32,553 nt of DNA, from contig NZ_FRCQ01000047.1 of assembly GCF_900142965.1 (NCBI RefSeq), positions 1 through 32,553 on the forward strand, written 5' to 3'. This DNA is from Rhizobacter sp. OV335. Its GTDB lineage: Bacteria; Pseudomonadota; Gammaproteobacteria; Burkholderiales; Burkholderiaceae_C. The notes under the pieces were generated by a model. The model was not told the origin of the DNA. It ran no database searches and saw only the letters and a program-made list of their open reading frames with translations. Each line of letters opens with the position of its first letter. The stretch's first letter is position 1. The translations under genes and the position numbers were made by a program. Positions 8,193-16,060 of this stretch are shown piece after piece.

Positions 8193-8473
8193 GAAGCACT
8201 CCTCAAGAATCAATGACTCCCGGCGAAATGCGCCGGCGCTTGCCGCAGGGGGGTAATGCCCTGCGTCAGACCCGGCGCGAATCACCGTTGGCCACCGACA
8301 TGAAAGGTGTGCTGTTGCACACCGCCCCGTCAGCATCCTTCAGTGGATCCGGACCGCAGATCCCGGGCGAGGAACCTGTGGAAGTGATTGTTCCGAGAAC
8401 TGGAGTGGGGTTAAACCGGGAAATGAGCCGGTTCGACCCGCCTTTTCATCCGCCAAACCATCCGCCAAACGAG
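8193..8473 (-). other. Leader region between the two flagellin genes
   Basis: No gene is visible here. A perfect 7-bp inverted repeat with a 4-base loop (GGTGTGC-tgtt-GCACACC, 8306-8323) may be a hairpin or a protein-binding palindrome. I looked for a FliA-type promoter on the minus strand and found nothing resembling the five other sites in the window, nor a convincing sigma-54 -24/-12 element. How the proximal flagellin is expressed therefore cannot be read here. Confidence 0.4.
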
Positions 8474-8505
8474 AAGGCCCCGCCCGGTTTCCCGGGCGGG
8501 GCCTT
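8474..8505 (-). terminator. Strong hairpin terminator of the distal flagellin
   Basis: Perfect 14-bp arms (8474-8487 and 8492-8505, AAGGCCCCGCCCGG and its complement) close a 4-base loop. It starts 20 bases after the stop of the distal flagellin gene. The following T-tract is short on either strand. It should end or stabilise the abundant flagellin mRNA and separate it from the proximal flagellin. Confidence 0.85.
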
Positions 8506-8525
8506 GAAGAAGCGAGCCTGGCGGC

Positions 8526-9371
8526 TTACTTCAGCAGCGACAGCACTTGCTGCGGCAGCTGGTTGGCTTGCGCCACCATCGCCGTGCCGGCCTGCTGCAG
8601 GATCTGGGCACGCGACAGGTTCGACGTTTCAGACGCGAAGTCGGCGTCGGTGATGCGGCTCTTGGCAGCCGACTGGTTCTCGACCGAGGTCTGCAGGTTC
8701 GAGATCACCGAGTCGAAGCGGTTCTGCGCCGCACCGTACATGGCGCGCTCGCTGTTGACCTTGTCGATCGCGCCGTCGATGTTGTCGATCACGGTCTTCA
8801 GCGCGGCCGAGTCGGTCGTGCTGTCGATGACGACGGTGCCGGCCGTCACGGCGGTGATGCTGGCATCACCCGTCATGTCGGTCGTCGTCACGGTGATGAC
8901 GTCGTTGGTCGTGGTGTTGGCACCGATCTGGAAGTCCTTCGCGCCGGCGCTGGCACCGATGATCGCGATGCCGTTGAAGGTCGTGCCGCCCAGGACGCGC
9001 TTGATTTCCGACGACAGCTGCTGGAATTCCTTGTCCAGCGAATCCTTGTCGCTGGAGCCGTTGGTGCCGTTACGGGCTTGCACGGCGAGTTCACGCATGC
9101 GTTGCAGCGAATCGCCGACCTTGCCCAGCGCGCCTTCAGCGGTCTGCGCCAGCGAGATGCCGTCGTTGGCATTGCGGATCGCGACGTTCATGCCGCGGAC
9201 CTGGGCGCCCATGCGCTCCGAGATCGCCAGGCCGGCAGCGTCGTCCTTGGCGCTGTTGACGCGCAGGCCGGAAGACAGGCGCTGCATCGAGGTGGCCAGG
9301 GCGTTTTGAGTGGTCGACAGATTGCGTTGTGCGTTCAGCGACGTGACGTTGGTGTTGACTGACATGCTCAT
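8526..9371 (-). CDS. fliC: Flagellin (distal copy)
   Basis: A 281-residue flagellin, the same length as its neighbour. It shares the D0/D1 core ([54 protein letters not shown]) and the C-terminal tail [20 protein letters not shown]. It differs mostly in the middle (about residues 140-210). The ATG at 9371 has GGAG eight bases upstream; the second ATG two codons later is too far from it. It has its own sigma-28 promoter at 9552-9579, a roughly 175-base leader with a hairpin, and a strong terminator, so it is probably the major, independently expressed flagellin. Two glycosyltransferase-type genes are transcribed away from it on the other side of its promoter. Confidence 0.95.
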   Translation of the reverse strand: MSMSVNTNVTSLNAQRNLSTTQNALATSMQRLSSGLRVNSAKDDAAGLAISERMGAQVRGMNVAIRNANDGISLAQTAEGALGKVGDSLQRMRELAVQARNGTNGSSDKDSLDKEFQQLSSEIKRVLGGTTFNGIAIIGASAGAKDFQIGANTTTNDVITVTTTDMTGDASITAVTAGTVVIDSTTDSAALKTVIDNIDGAIDKVNSERAMYGAAQNRFDSVISNLQTSVENQSAAKSRITDADFASETSNLSRAQILQQAGTAMVAQANQLPQQVLSLLK

Positions 9372-9803
9372 TTGAAATACTCCAATAACGGTTGAACTGA
9401 GACCCGGCATGAGCGCCGGCATTGCCTCGGCAGATGCGTATCTACCTTCGATCCTCTTCTGCCTAAACGGCGGCTCACCGAGATGAGCCGCTTGCTGCGC
9501 CCGGCTGGTCTGCCGGACCCCGGCGCCGTTGTTGCGTCGCCGTTGGAGGCTTTATCGGACCGCCACTTTCGGGACTTGAGTCCGTGCTTCCAAAATTTCT
9601 GCGGGATCCCCCGAACAAAGGGGTGGGAGCCCGCCTTCTATCTGCATTCGCGGCGAAAACTTGAGGGGTCACCAATACGTTTCAGGGTGTGTCAAGCAGC
9701 GAACTGGCGGGCATCTGCGGTGCATCTCCGGGCCTTCGCCGACGGGGTACTTCCTAGAATTTCAGGCACCCTTTCATGGGGCGTGCCGACGCGCGCCATC
9801 ACG
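9372..9803. other. Divergent intergenic region: flagellin leader and glycosyltransferase upstream region
   Basis: These 432 bases hold the long 5' leader and sigma-28 promoter of the distal flagellin (minus strand) and the upstream region of the GT41 gene (plus strand). In the leader, GCGGCTCA (9470-9477) and TGAGCCGC (9484-9491) form a perfect 8-bp hairpin with a 6-base loop. On the plus side I see no confident promoter and no strong ribosome-binding site before the ATG at 9804. Confidence 0.6.
9552..9579 (-). promoter_or_regulatory. Sigma-28 (FliA) promoter of the distal flagellin
   Basis: On the minus strand TCAAGTCC, 12 bases, TCCGATAA. The -10 box matches the FliA consensus at seven of eight positions; the spacer is one base longer than at the other four sites. 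The distance to the flagellin ATG is about 180 bases, giving a long leader. Confidence 0.8.
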
Positions 9804-11789
9804 ATGCAGACCAAAACCCACAAGCCCGCCAAGACCCGCCCTGCCCTCGTCCCGCCGTTCGCGCGGACCGCGCAGCGCGACTGGGAAGAGGGCCTGGTCC
9901 ACGCGAAGGCGGGCGATTGGGCGAAGGCCGAGCACGCCTTCCACCGCGCCAGCGAGCGCAGCCCGCGCGACACCGTCTACCTGCTCAACCTCGCCCGCGC
10001 GCAGATGAAGAACGGCGCGCACGACAAGGCGCTGCAGAGCGCGCAGTCGGCGCTCGCGCTGAAGCCCGACGATGCGCTGGCCCGCATGATCGCGGCCGAC
10101 TGCCTGAGCGCGCAGCACCGCTACCAGGAAGCCGCGAACTGCCTGCAGCAGCAGCCCGAGCAGACGCCGCGCAGCGCCGAGTACTACCAGAACCTCGGCG
10201 AAGCCCTGTTCAATGCCGGGCAGCACCAGGCCGCAATCGCCGCGCTGTTCGAGGCGCTGTCGCGCAATGTCGATCACGCGCTGTCGCACTACCGGCTCGG
10301 CCTGGCGTTCAACGCGCTGGGCATGAAGCAGGAAGCGACCGAATGCTTTCGCACCGCACTGATCCTCGGCCTGGGCGGCGGCGACCTGGCCGCGCAAGGG
10401 CTGCTCGCCTTCGTCGAGCGCGAGCTGTGCCGCTGGCAGAACGCGCAGGCCGACGTGGCCGCGCTGCAGCGCCTGGCCGCTGCGCTGCCCGATGACGCGG
10501 CCAGCTGGGCATCGGTCTTCGCGCAGGTCACGGTCACCGACGACCCGGTCACCCAGCGCCGCGTCGCGCGCTCGTGCTGGCGCTTCCAGACGCGCCGCGT
10601 CGAGGCCTTCGCCCCCGTGGCCCCGCGCCCGCTGCCCGCACGGCTGCGCGTCGGCTTCGTCTCGGCCGATTTCCACCAGCACGCCACCGCCATCCTGATG
10701 GCCGAGGTGTTCGAGAAACTCGACCGCAGCCGCTTCGACATCAGCCTGTACTCGCACGGCCCGGACGACGGCAGCCCGATGCGTGCGCGCCTGCGCGCCG
10801 CCGCCGACCGCTTCGTCGACGTGGCCCGGCGCAGCGACCTCGAGGTCGCGCAGCAGGTGCGGCACGACGAGGTCGATGTGCTGGTCGACCTGAAGGGGCA
10901 CACGCGCGACGGGCGGCTCGCGATCTTCGCCCACCGCGCCGCGCCGGTGCAGCTCAGTTTCCTCGGCTTCCCCGGCACGACCGGCGCGACGCCGGCCGAC
11001 GGCATCGACTACTTCGTCGGCGATGCGATCGTCTCGCCGCTCGCGCACGCCGGGCACTTCAGCGAGAAGCTCGCGCTGATGCCCGGCTGCTACCAGCCGA
11101 ACGACCGCCAGCGCCCGCTGCCCGGCCCGTACAGCCGCGCGCAGGCCGGCCTGCCGGAAGAGGCGCTGGTGCTGTGCGGCTTCAACCAGCCGTTCAAGCT
11201 GTCGCCCGAGGTGTTCGACGTCTGGTGCCGCCTGCTGCACCGCCTGCCCGGTGCCGTGCTGTGGCTGCTGCAATGGAACGACCACTCGCCGGCGCAACTG
11301 CGCGCCGAGGCCGCCGCGCGCGGCATCGACCCGCAGCGCCTGGTGTTCGCGCCGAAGATCGGCCTGCGCGAGCACCTGAGCCGCCTCGCGCTCGCCGATC
11401 TCTTCATCGACACCTGGCCTTGCAACGGCCACACCACTGCCAGCGACGCGCTGTGGGCCGGCGTGCCGGTCGTCACCTATGCCGGCGAGACCTTCGCATC
11501 GCGCGTGGCCGCCAGCCTGCTCGATGCCGTCGGCCTGCCGCAACTGGCCTGCCCGACGGTGGCCGACTACGAGGCCCGCATCTTCGAGCTGGCCGGCGAC
11601 GCCCCGGCGCGCCAGGCCTTGCACCAGCACCTGGTGGCCGCGCGCGACACCGCGCCGCTGTTCGACAGCGAGACCTGGACCCGCGATTTCGGCCGCCTGC
11701 TGTGGGCAACGGCCGAGCGCTGGTCGCAGGGGCTGCCGCCCGACCACATCGTCCTCGCTGCCGAGAATCCGCAAGGAGCCCGCGCATGA
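9804..11789 (+). CDS. TPR-GT41 glycosyltransferase (SPINDLY/OGT-like), probable flagellin glycosyltransferase
   Basis: A 661-residue protein. Tetratricopeptide repeats fill about residues 28-200 (NLARAQMKNGAHDKALQSAQ, NLGEALFNAGQHQAAIAALF, YRLGLAFNALGMKQEATECF). A GT41 catalytic domain follows (about 280-650) with GFVSADFHQHAT, where His293 aligns with the OGT histidine of DFGNHPTSH, then DLKGHTRDGRL, FNQPFK (Lys465) and the nucleotide-sugar loop CNGHTTASDALWAGVPVVT. GT41 enzymes move a sugar (GlcNAc or fucose in characterised cases) from a nucleotide donor to Ser/Thr of proteins. Next to two flagellins, O-glycosylation of flagellin is the simplest inference; the donor is unknown. The ATG at 9804 starts the conserved part; the in-frame extension upstream has no typical protein sequence. 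Its stop overlaps the next ATG (ATGA), so the two are translationally coupled. Confidence 0.87.
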   Translation: MQTKTHKPAKTRPALVPPFARTAQRDWEEGLVHAKAGDWAKAEHAFHRASERSPRDTVYLLNLARAQMKNGAHDKALQSAQSALALKPDDALARMIAADCLSAQHRYQEAANCLQQQPEQTPRSAEYYQNLGEALFNAGQHQAAIAALFEALSRNVDHALSHYRLGLAFNALGMKQEATECFRTALILGLGGGDLAAQGLLAFVERELCRWQNAQADVAALQRLAAALPDDAASWASVFAQVTVTDDPVTQRRVARSCWRFQTRRVEAFAPVAPRPLPARLRVGFVSADFHQHATAILMAEVFEKLDRSRFDISLYSHGPDDGSPMRARLRAAADRFVDVARRSDLEVAQQVRHDEVDVLVDLKGHTRDGRLAIFAHRAAPVQLSFLGFPGTTGATPADGIDYFVGDAIVSPLAHAGHFSEKLALMPGCYQPNDRQRPLPGPYSRAQAGLPEEALVLCGFNQPFKLSPEVFDVWCRLLHRLPGAVLWLLQWNDHSPAQLRAEAAARGIDPQRLVFAPKIGLREHLSRLALADLFIDTWPCNGHTTASDALWAGVPVVTYAGETFASRVAASLLDAVGLPQLACPTVADYEARIFELAGDAPARQALHQHLVAARDTAPLFDSETWTRDFGRLLWATAERWSQGLPPDHIVLAAENPQGARA

Positions 11790-13288
11790 ATGCCCTGCCC
11801 GCCATCCACCTGTGCATCGTCCAGCCCGCGGGCTACGTGCATTCGCTCGGCTTCCTCGACCAGGCGCGCTACTTCCGCCACCAGTTCCGCCGCATGGGCG
11901 CGGAGGTGAGCCTCGCGAAGAACCGGCTGCGCCATGACGCGGTGAACTTCGTGTTCGGCGCCCACCTCGGCTTCGATGCCTCGGCGCGCGAACGCTACAC
12001 CTGCGTGTTCGTGAACCTCGAGCAGCTGGGCCGCGACGGCGCAGCGGTCGGCGACGACTACCTGAAGCTGCTCGCCGGTTCGGCGGTCATCGAATACGAC
12101 GCCGACAACATCGCGGCCTACACGAGCCATGCCGACGACGTGCCGGTGTTCCCGCTGCTGTTCGCGCCCTACCTGAAGCCGGCGCAGGCCGTGCCGCTGG
12201 AACAGCGCCCGATCGACCTGCTGTTCATCGGCAGCATGAACCCGCGCCGGCTCGAGATGCTCCAGCGCATCGAGGCGAGCGGCCGGCGCGTCGCGAAGTT
12301 CGACCACCCGCTGTACGGCCCCGAGCGCGACGAGGTGATCCTGCAGGCCAAGGCGGTCGTGAACCTGCACTTCTACCCGACCAGCCGCTTCGAGCAGGCG
12401 CGCGTGTCGCACTGCCTGTCCCTGGGCACGCCGGTGCTGTCCGAGCGCCGGCCGCAGACCCGCCCGCACGAGGCCTTCGAGGACTGCGTCAGCTGGTTCG
12501 ACGAAGCCAGCCTGGAGCAGGTGTTCGGCCAGCACTTCGGCACGCCGGCGTTCTTCGAGCAGGCGCGCGCGCAGCTGCAGCGCTTCGAGGCCAGCGACCC
12601 GATCGAGGCCTATGCCGACATCCTGGCCTTCGCCGCCGGCTACGCCCGCGTGCACCAGGAGCGCCGGCCGCAGACGCCGTGGCAGCCGGCTCGCATCAAC
12701 CTCGGCTCGGGCAAGGACTACAAGCCGGGCTGGCTGAACATCGACATCCTCGATCGCGCCCAGCCCGACCTGGTGCTCGACCTCGGCCAGCCGGTGCCCT
12801 GGCCGCACCGCGCGAGCTCGTCGTATGGCGGCGAGATGCTGCTGGACGCCGGCAGCGTCGACACGATCTTCGCGAACAACGTGCTCGAGCACGTGCCCGA
12901 CCTGCCGACGCTGATGGGCAACTGCCTGGCGCTGCTGAAGACCGGTGGCCAGTTCATCATCGAGGTGCCGTACGAGCACGCGGCGACCGCCTGGCAGGAC
13001 CCGACCCACCTGCGCGCGCTGAACGAGAAATCGTGGCTCTACTACACCGACTGGTTCTGGTACCTCGGCTGGTTCGAGCACCGCTTCCAGCTGGCGCAGT
13101 TCCACTACCTCGACGACGCGCTGCGCGAATGCCCGAAGGAGCGCGCCGCCTTCATGCGCGTCGTGCTGGCCAAGGTGGAGACCTCGCTGCGCGAACGCAC
13201 CACCGCCCGGGTGATGCGGGCCGATTTCGCGCTGCCGGACGACCTGTCCGACAGCTATGCGGCGGATCTGGCAGCCATTTCGGCCTGA
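11786..13288 (+). CDS. Glycosyltransferase-like / SAM methyltransferase fusion
   Basis: A 500-residue protein with two parts. Residues 1-290 look like a GT-B-type glycosyltransferase of the CgeB/YkvP kind (LLFIGSMNPRRLEML at about 145-159, then AKAVVNLHFYPTSRFEQARVS and LSLGTPVLSE). From about residue 303 a class I methyltransferase follows: motif I as INLGSGKDYKPGWLNIDI, the post-motif acidic region at DLVLDLG, and NNVLEHVPD at about 364-372. The ATG overlaps the preceding GT41 stop (ATGA) and has GGAG seven bases upstream, so both are made together. A plausible role is adding a further sugar and methylating the glycan or flagellin. That is inference; methylated flagellin glycans are known in other bacteria. 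A strong terminator follows 23 bases after the stop. Confidence 0.8.
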   Translation: MNALPAIHLCIVQPAGYVHSLGFLDQARYFRHQFRRMGAEVSLAKNRLRHDAVNFVFGAHLGFDASARERYTCVFVNLEQLGRDGAAVGDDYLKLLAGSAVIEYDADNIAAYTSHADDVPVFPLLFAPYLKPAQAVPLEQRPIDLLFIGSMNPRRLEMLQRIEASGRRVAKFDHPLYGPERDEVILQAKAVVNLHFYPTSRFEQARVSHCLSLGTPVLSERRPQTRPHEAFEDCVSWFDEASLEQVFGQHFGTPAFFEQARAQLQRFEASDPIEAYADILAFAAGYARVHQERRPQTPWQPARINLGSGKDYKPGWLNIDILDRAQPDLVLDLGQPVPWPHRASSSYGGEMLLDAGSVDTIFANNVLEHVPDLPTLMGNCLALLKTGGQFIIEVPYEHAATAWQDPTHLRALNEKSWLYYTDWFWYLGWFEHRFQLAQFHYLDDALRECPKERAAFMRVVLAKVETSLRERTTARVMRADFALPDDLSDSYAADLAAISA

Positions 13289-13310
13289 ACGACCCCTCCC
13301 CCGTCCACGA

Positions 13311-13334
13311 GAGACCGCCCAGGCGGTCTTTTTT
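13311..13334 (+). terminator. Rho-independent terminator of the glycosylation operon
   Basis: AGACCGCC (13311-13318) and GGCGGTCT (13321-13328) pair across a 2-base gap and run straight into seven T residues (13328-13334). This is the clearest intrinsic terminator in the window and separates the glycosyltransferase pair from flhDC. Confidence 0.93.
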
Positions 13335-13533
13335 TCGTTCTGCGACAAGCACTTGCGTTCCGGCGTCAGCTTCCCTGGCAGGCGTGTAGGAATTTGCCTG
13401 ACAAGGTGCATGGAAGAAGCTGGACTCAAGCCACAGAACTGACCTGATGTTTGGGTCCAGATCGCTTCTTCACAATCCGTTCCACGTTGAGACAAGTAGC
13501 AAGCAAACCGCAACACACACAGAGGAACGAGAC

Positions 13534-13857
13534 ATGAACGCCGACCAAATCCTGACCGAAATCCGTGAAGCCAACCTGTCGTACCTGATGCTGGCGCAGA
13601 GCCTGATCCGCAGCGACCGCGAGCAAGCCCTGTACCGCCTTGGCATCAGCGACGAAAGCGCATCGCTGATCGGCCTGCTGACGCCGGCGCAGATGATGAA
13701 GGTGGCTGCGAGCAACACGCTGCTGTGCCGCTTCCGCATGGACGACGACCTGGTCTGGGGCCTGCTGACCAACCATGGCAAGACGGCTTCGAACGACACG
13801 ACGAGCCGCCTGCACGCCAGCATCCTGATGGCCGGCCGCCACCACGAAGCCGCCTGA
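13534..13857 (+). CDS. flhD: Flagellar master regulator subunit FlhD
   Basis: A 107-residue FlhD. It has the conserved helical start ILTEIREANLSYLMLAQSLI and the region LYRLGISDESASLIGLLTPAQ typical of the FlhD dimer. With FlhC it forms FlhD4C2, which recruits sigma-70 RNA polymerase to class II flagellar promoters, including that of fliA. The ATG at 13534 has AGGA eight bases upstream. In-frame codons upstream to 13447 are not conserved in FlhD and sit in the leader. The 199-base region between the terminator and this start should hold the class I promoter, but I could not assign boxes. flhC starts 50 bases downstream. Confidence 0.94.
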   Translation: MNADQILTEIREANLSYLMLAQSLIRSDREQALYRLGISDESASLIGLLTPAQMMKVAASNTLLCRFRMDDDLVWGLLTNHGKTASNDTTSRLHASILMAGRHHEAA

Positions 13858-13907
13858 GTTTCGCGACCGCCGCAGCCGACACACACCACAAGATTCCGGA
13901 GAGAGAC

Positions 13908-14447
13908 ATGACCCGCACCAAGAGCATCCTGACCGAAGCCAAGCAGATCGATCGCGCTGTCACGCTGATCAACCTGGGTGCCCGCCTGCAGGTGCTGGAG
14001 TCTGAAACCGACCTGTCCTACGAGCGCCTGCTGCGCCTGTACAAGGAAGTCTCCGGCAAGTCGCCGAGCAAGGGCCAGCTGCCCTTCTCCACCGACTGGT
14101 TCATGACCTGGCAGCCGAACATTCATGCCTCTCTGTTCCTGAACATCCACGAATACCTGAACAAGGTGGCCGTGATGGACGAGATCGACGTCGTCATCAA
14201 GGCTTACCAGCTGTACTCCGAGCAGACCCAGGCCCAGGGCCTGGAAGCGCTGCTCTCGGTGACCCGTGCGTGGCGCCTGGTCAAGTTCGTCGACAACGGC
14301 ATGTTGACGATGACCAAGTGCTCGAAGTGCGGCGGCCATTTCGTCAGCCACCCGCACGAGATTTCGAAGCATTACGTGTGCGGCCTGTGCAACCCGCCGG
14401 CGCGTGCCGGCAAGGGCAAGGCGACCGGTGGCATCCAGATGCACTGA
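13908..14447 (+). CDS. flhC: Flagellar master regulator subunit FlhC
   Basis: A 179-residue FlhC, close to the usual length. Near the C-terminus four cysteines, Cys138 and Cys141 (CSKC) and Cys158 and Cys161 (CGLC), form the zinc site of FlhC. It binds DNA together with FlhD at class II promoters. The ATG at 13908 has GGAG six bases upstream. The sequence is rich in the conserved central motif FSTDWFMTWQPNIHASLFLN. Cotranscribed with flhD. In enterics FliT and YdiV act on this complex; a FliT is encoded in this window at 4653-4952. Confidence 0.95.
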   Translation: MTRTKSILTEAKQIDRAVTLINLGARLQVLESETDLSYERLLRLYKEVSGKSPSKGQLPFSTDWFMTWQPNIHASLFLNIHEYLNKVAVMDEIDVVIKAYQLYSEQTQAQGLEALLSVTRAWRLVKFVDNGMLTMTKCSKCGGHFVSHPHEISKHYVCGLCNPPARAGKGKATGGIQMH

Positions 14448-14576
14448 GCGGCTTGTGCGCTCAAGTCGAGCGCAAGTCGGTCGATAACCTCTCAACGATT
14501 TCTGTTTTTCCCTGGGTAGTGTGAGTTAGCGACTTTTGTTTTCTTGATCTCCTCCTGGCGCTGAAAAGTGCTTTCA

Positions 14577-14606
14577 ACGGGTCCTTCGGGGCCCGTTTTC
14601 TTTTTT
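14577..14606 (+). terminator. Terminator downstream of flhC
   Basis: ACGGGTCC (14577-14584), a TTCG loop and GGGCCCGT (14589-14596) form a stem with one G-U pair, followed by a T-rich run (TTTTCTTTTTT). It lies 130 bases after the flhC stop and just before the large repeat element, and should end the flhDC transcript. Confidence 0.82.
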
Positions 14607-14625
14607 CGCTGCGCGAGGGCTTCTG

Positions 14626-15027
14626 TTCACTGCGTGAGGCTGCAGCCGGGTCTCGCCCCGGCGGGCGAGTCACTTTCATTTGCCTTGCCAAATGAAAGTA
14701 ACCAAAGCAAAGGCGCCTGGAAAACCATACGGTTCGTTCTGCACGCTGCGGACAACACTGCCGCTTCGGCTGCACCTCGTCCCTTGATTGGGATTGTTGC
14801 CCTCCCGACCCCACGCGCCTCGCTTCGCATCGGCGCCCGAGCTACAGGCCAACAATCCCAATCAAGGTTGGATCCTCAACGGCGTGGCCGTGTTGTCCGC
14901 AGCGGGTCAGAACGAACCGTATGGTGTTGCATTCAAGCGCCTTTGCTTTGGTTACTTTCATTTGGCAAGGCAAATGAAAGTGACTCGCCCGCCGGGGCGA
15001 GACCCGGCAGCAGCCTCACGCAGTGAA
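14626..15027. repeat. Large inverted-repeat element, copy A
   Basis: A 402-base element bounded by TTCACTGCGTGAGGCTG and its complement. Each arm carries, from the outside inwards, a GGGTCTCGCCCCGGCGGGCGAG palindrome-like block, the hairpin CTTTCATTTG-n6-CAAATGAAAG, ACCAAAGCAAAGGCG, ACCATACGGTTCGTTCTG and GCGGACAACAC. An inner pair, 14782-14799 and 14850-14867, is a perfect 18-bp inverted repeat. The two ends differ (GGAAAACC on the left, a different block on the right), so the element has a direction. No transposase is inside, and I see no clear target duplication. It resembles the abundant intergenic repeats of Burkholderiales genomes. Confidence 0.85.
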
Positions 15028-15104
15028 AAGACGCTTCGTGCAGCAAGAGAAGGAATTTTCCCAGCCCTGTTCGAGCGATTGCCGAACCCGCCCCCCCGCC
15101 ACAC

Positions 15105-15131
15105 TCAAGTGACTGGGATGAGGGCCGATAA
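15105..15131 (+). promoter_or_regulatory. Sigma-28 (FliA) promoter of motA
   Basis: TCAAGTGA, 11 bases, GCCGATAA: the -10 octamer is a perfect match to the FliA consensus and the spacer is canonical. It sits 55 bases before the motA ATG, just after the repeat element, and should drive motA-motB-cheY-cheZ. Confidence 0.9.
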
Positions 15132-15186
15132 CGGTCCGAGACCGCGCCGACAGGTGCACCCCCCAAAACACGGAACAGCCTGGAAC

Positions 15187-16047
15187 ATGTTCGTCCTCAT
15201 CGGTTACGCGGTTGCCCTCGGATGCATCTTCGGCGCCTATGTCCTGCACGGCGGGAACATGGGCGTGATCATCCACGCGCTGCCGACCGAGCTGATGGCG
15301 ATCCTGGGCGGCGCGCTCGGCGCCTTCGTCGTGAACAACCAGCCGAAGGTGCTGAAGGCCACGCTGGCGGCCCTGCCGACGCTGCTGAAGGGCTCGAAGT
15401 ATTCGAAGGCCCGCTACATGGAGCTGCTCGCGCTGCTCTACGACATCCTGCAGAAGGCGCGCAAGGAAGGCCTGATGTCGATCGAGAACGACGTCGAGCG
15501 CCCGCACGAATCCGCCCTCTTCAAGAAATACGCGACCGTGGGCAACGACCACCACGTGGTCGAGTTCATCACCGACTACCTGCGCATGATGGTCTCGGGC
15601 AACCTGAACGCCCACGAGATCGAGAGCCTGATGGACAGCGAGATCGACACCCACCACCACGAGGCGCATGCGCCCGCCGCGGCGATCGCCCGGCTGGCCG
15701 GCGCGCTGCCGGCCTTCGGCATCGTCGCCGCGGTGCTGGGCGTGGTCAACACGATGGGTTCGGTGGGCCAGCCGCCCGCGATCCTCGGCGGCATGATCGG
15801 CTCGGCCCTGGTCGGCACCTTCCTCGGCATCCTGCTGGCCTATGCGGTCGCCGAGCCGCTGGCCGGGTTGATGGAACAGAAGAACGACGAGAACGGCAAG
15901 GAGCTGCAGTGCATCAAGACCACGCTGCTCGCGAGCATGCAAGGCTATGCGCCGCAGGTGGCGGTGGAGTTCGGCCGCAAGGTGCTGTATTCCGCCGACC
16001 GCCCGACCTTCGCCGAGCTCGAAGGCCACGTGAAGGGCAAGAAGTGA
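15187..16047 (+). CDS. motA: Flagellar motor stator protein MotA
   Basis: A 286-residue stator protein of the inner membrane. Four transmembrane segments are visible: about residues 2-20, 33-50, 168-190 and 200-222. The large cytoplasmic loop between the second and third carries the torque-generating charged residues; Arg92 and Glu100 (QKARKEG, MSIEND) correspond to Arg90 and Glu98 of E. coli MotA. MotA with MotB conducts protons and turns the rotor. The ATG at 15187 begins the hydrophobic N-terminus; the frame continues upstream into the repeat element but is not MotA-like. The ribosome site is weak (GGA only). Transcription should start near 15138 from the sigma-28 promoter. motB follows after 13 bases. 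Confidence 0.95.
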   Translation: MFVLIGYAVALGCIFGAYVLHGGNMGVIIHALPTELMAILGGALGAFVVNNQPKVLKATLAALPTLLKGSKYSKARYMELLALLYDILQKARKEGLMSIENDVERPHESALFKKYATVGNDHHVVEFITDYLRMMVSGNLNAHEIESLMDSEIDTHHHEAHAPAAAIARLAGALPAFGIVAAVLGVVNTMGSVGQPPAILGGMIGSALVGTFLGILLAYAVAEPLAGLMEQKNDENGKELQCIKTTLLASMQGYAPQVAVEFGRKVLYSADRPTFAELEGHVKGKK

Positions 16048-16060
16048 AGGACGCTCTGTA

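Larger units (their letters stand above)
14448..15186. other. Long non-coding stretch between flhC and motA
   Basis: These 739 bases hold, in order, a spacer, a hairpin terminator (14577-14606), a 402-base inverted-repeat element (14626-15027), a short spacer and the sigma-28 promoter of motA (15105-15131). Several reading frames stay open across the repeat on both strands, but they follow the inverted-repeat symmetry, have no family resemblance and recur in the second copy. I regard the stretch as non-coding. Confidence 0.8.

Noticed and set aside
8306-8323. GGTGTGC-tgtt-GCACACC as an intrinsic terminator
   Set aside because: The stem is good, but there is no T-tract on either strand and it lies in a leader rather than after a gene; kept only as an unassigned palindrome.
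10574-11785. Upstream in-frame extension of the glycosyltransferase-methyltransferase fusion
   Set aside because: The frame is open, but the sequence is Arg/Ala/Pro-rich and overlaps the well-supported GT41 gene; the ATG at 11786 has a ribosome site and an ATGA overlap.
13335-13533. Class I promoter or CRP-like site for flhD
   Set aside because: Several weak TTGnnn and AT-rich hexamers are present, but no pair had convincing spacing, so no site is assigned.
14461-15166. Small open frames on both strands within repeat copy A (and similar ones in copy B, 18062-18629)
   Set aside because: They mirror the inverted-repeat symmetry and recur with the repeat; no ribosome sites or protein family features.
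14788-15186. N-terminal extension of MotA into the repeat element
   Set aside because: MotA starts with its first membrane helix; the extension covers the inverted repeat and the sigma-28 promoter.
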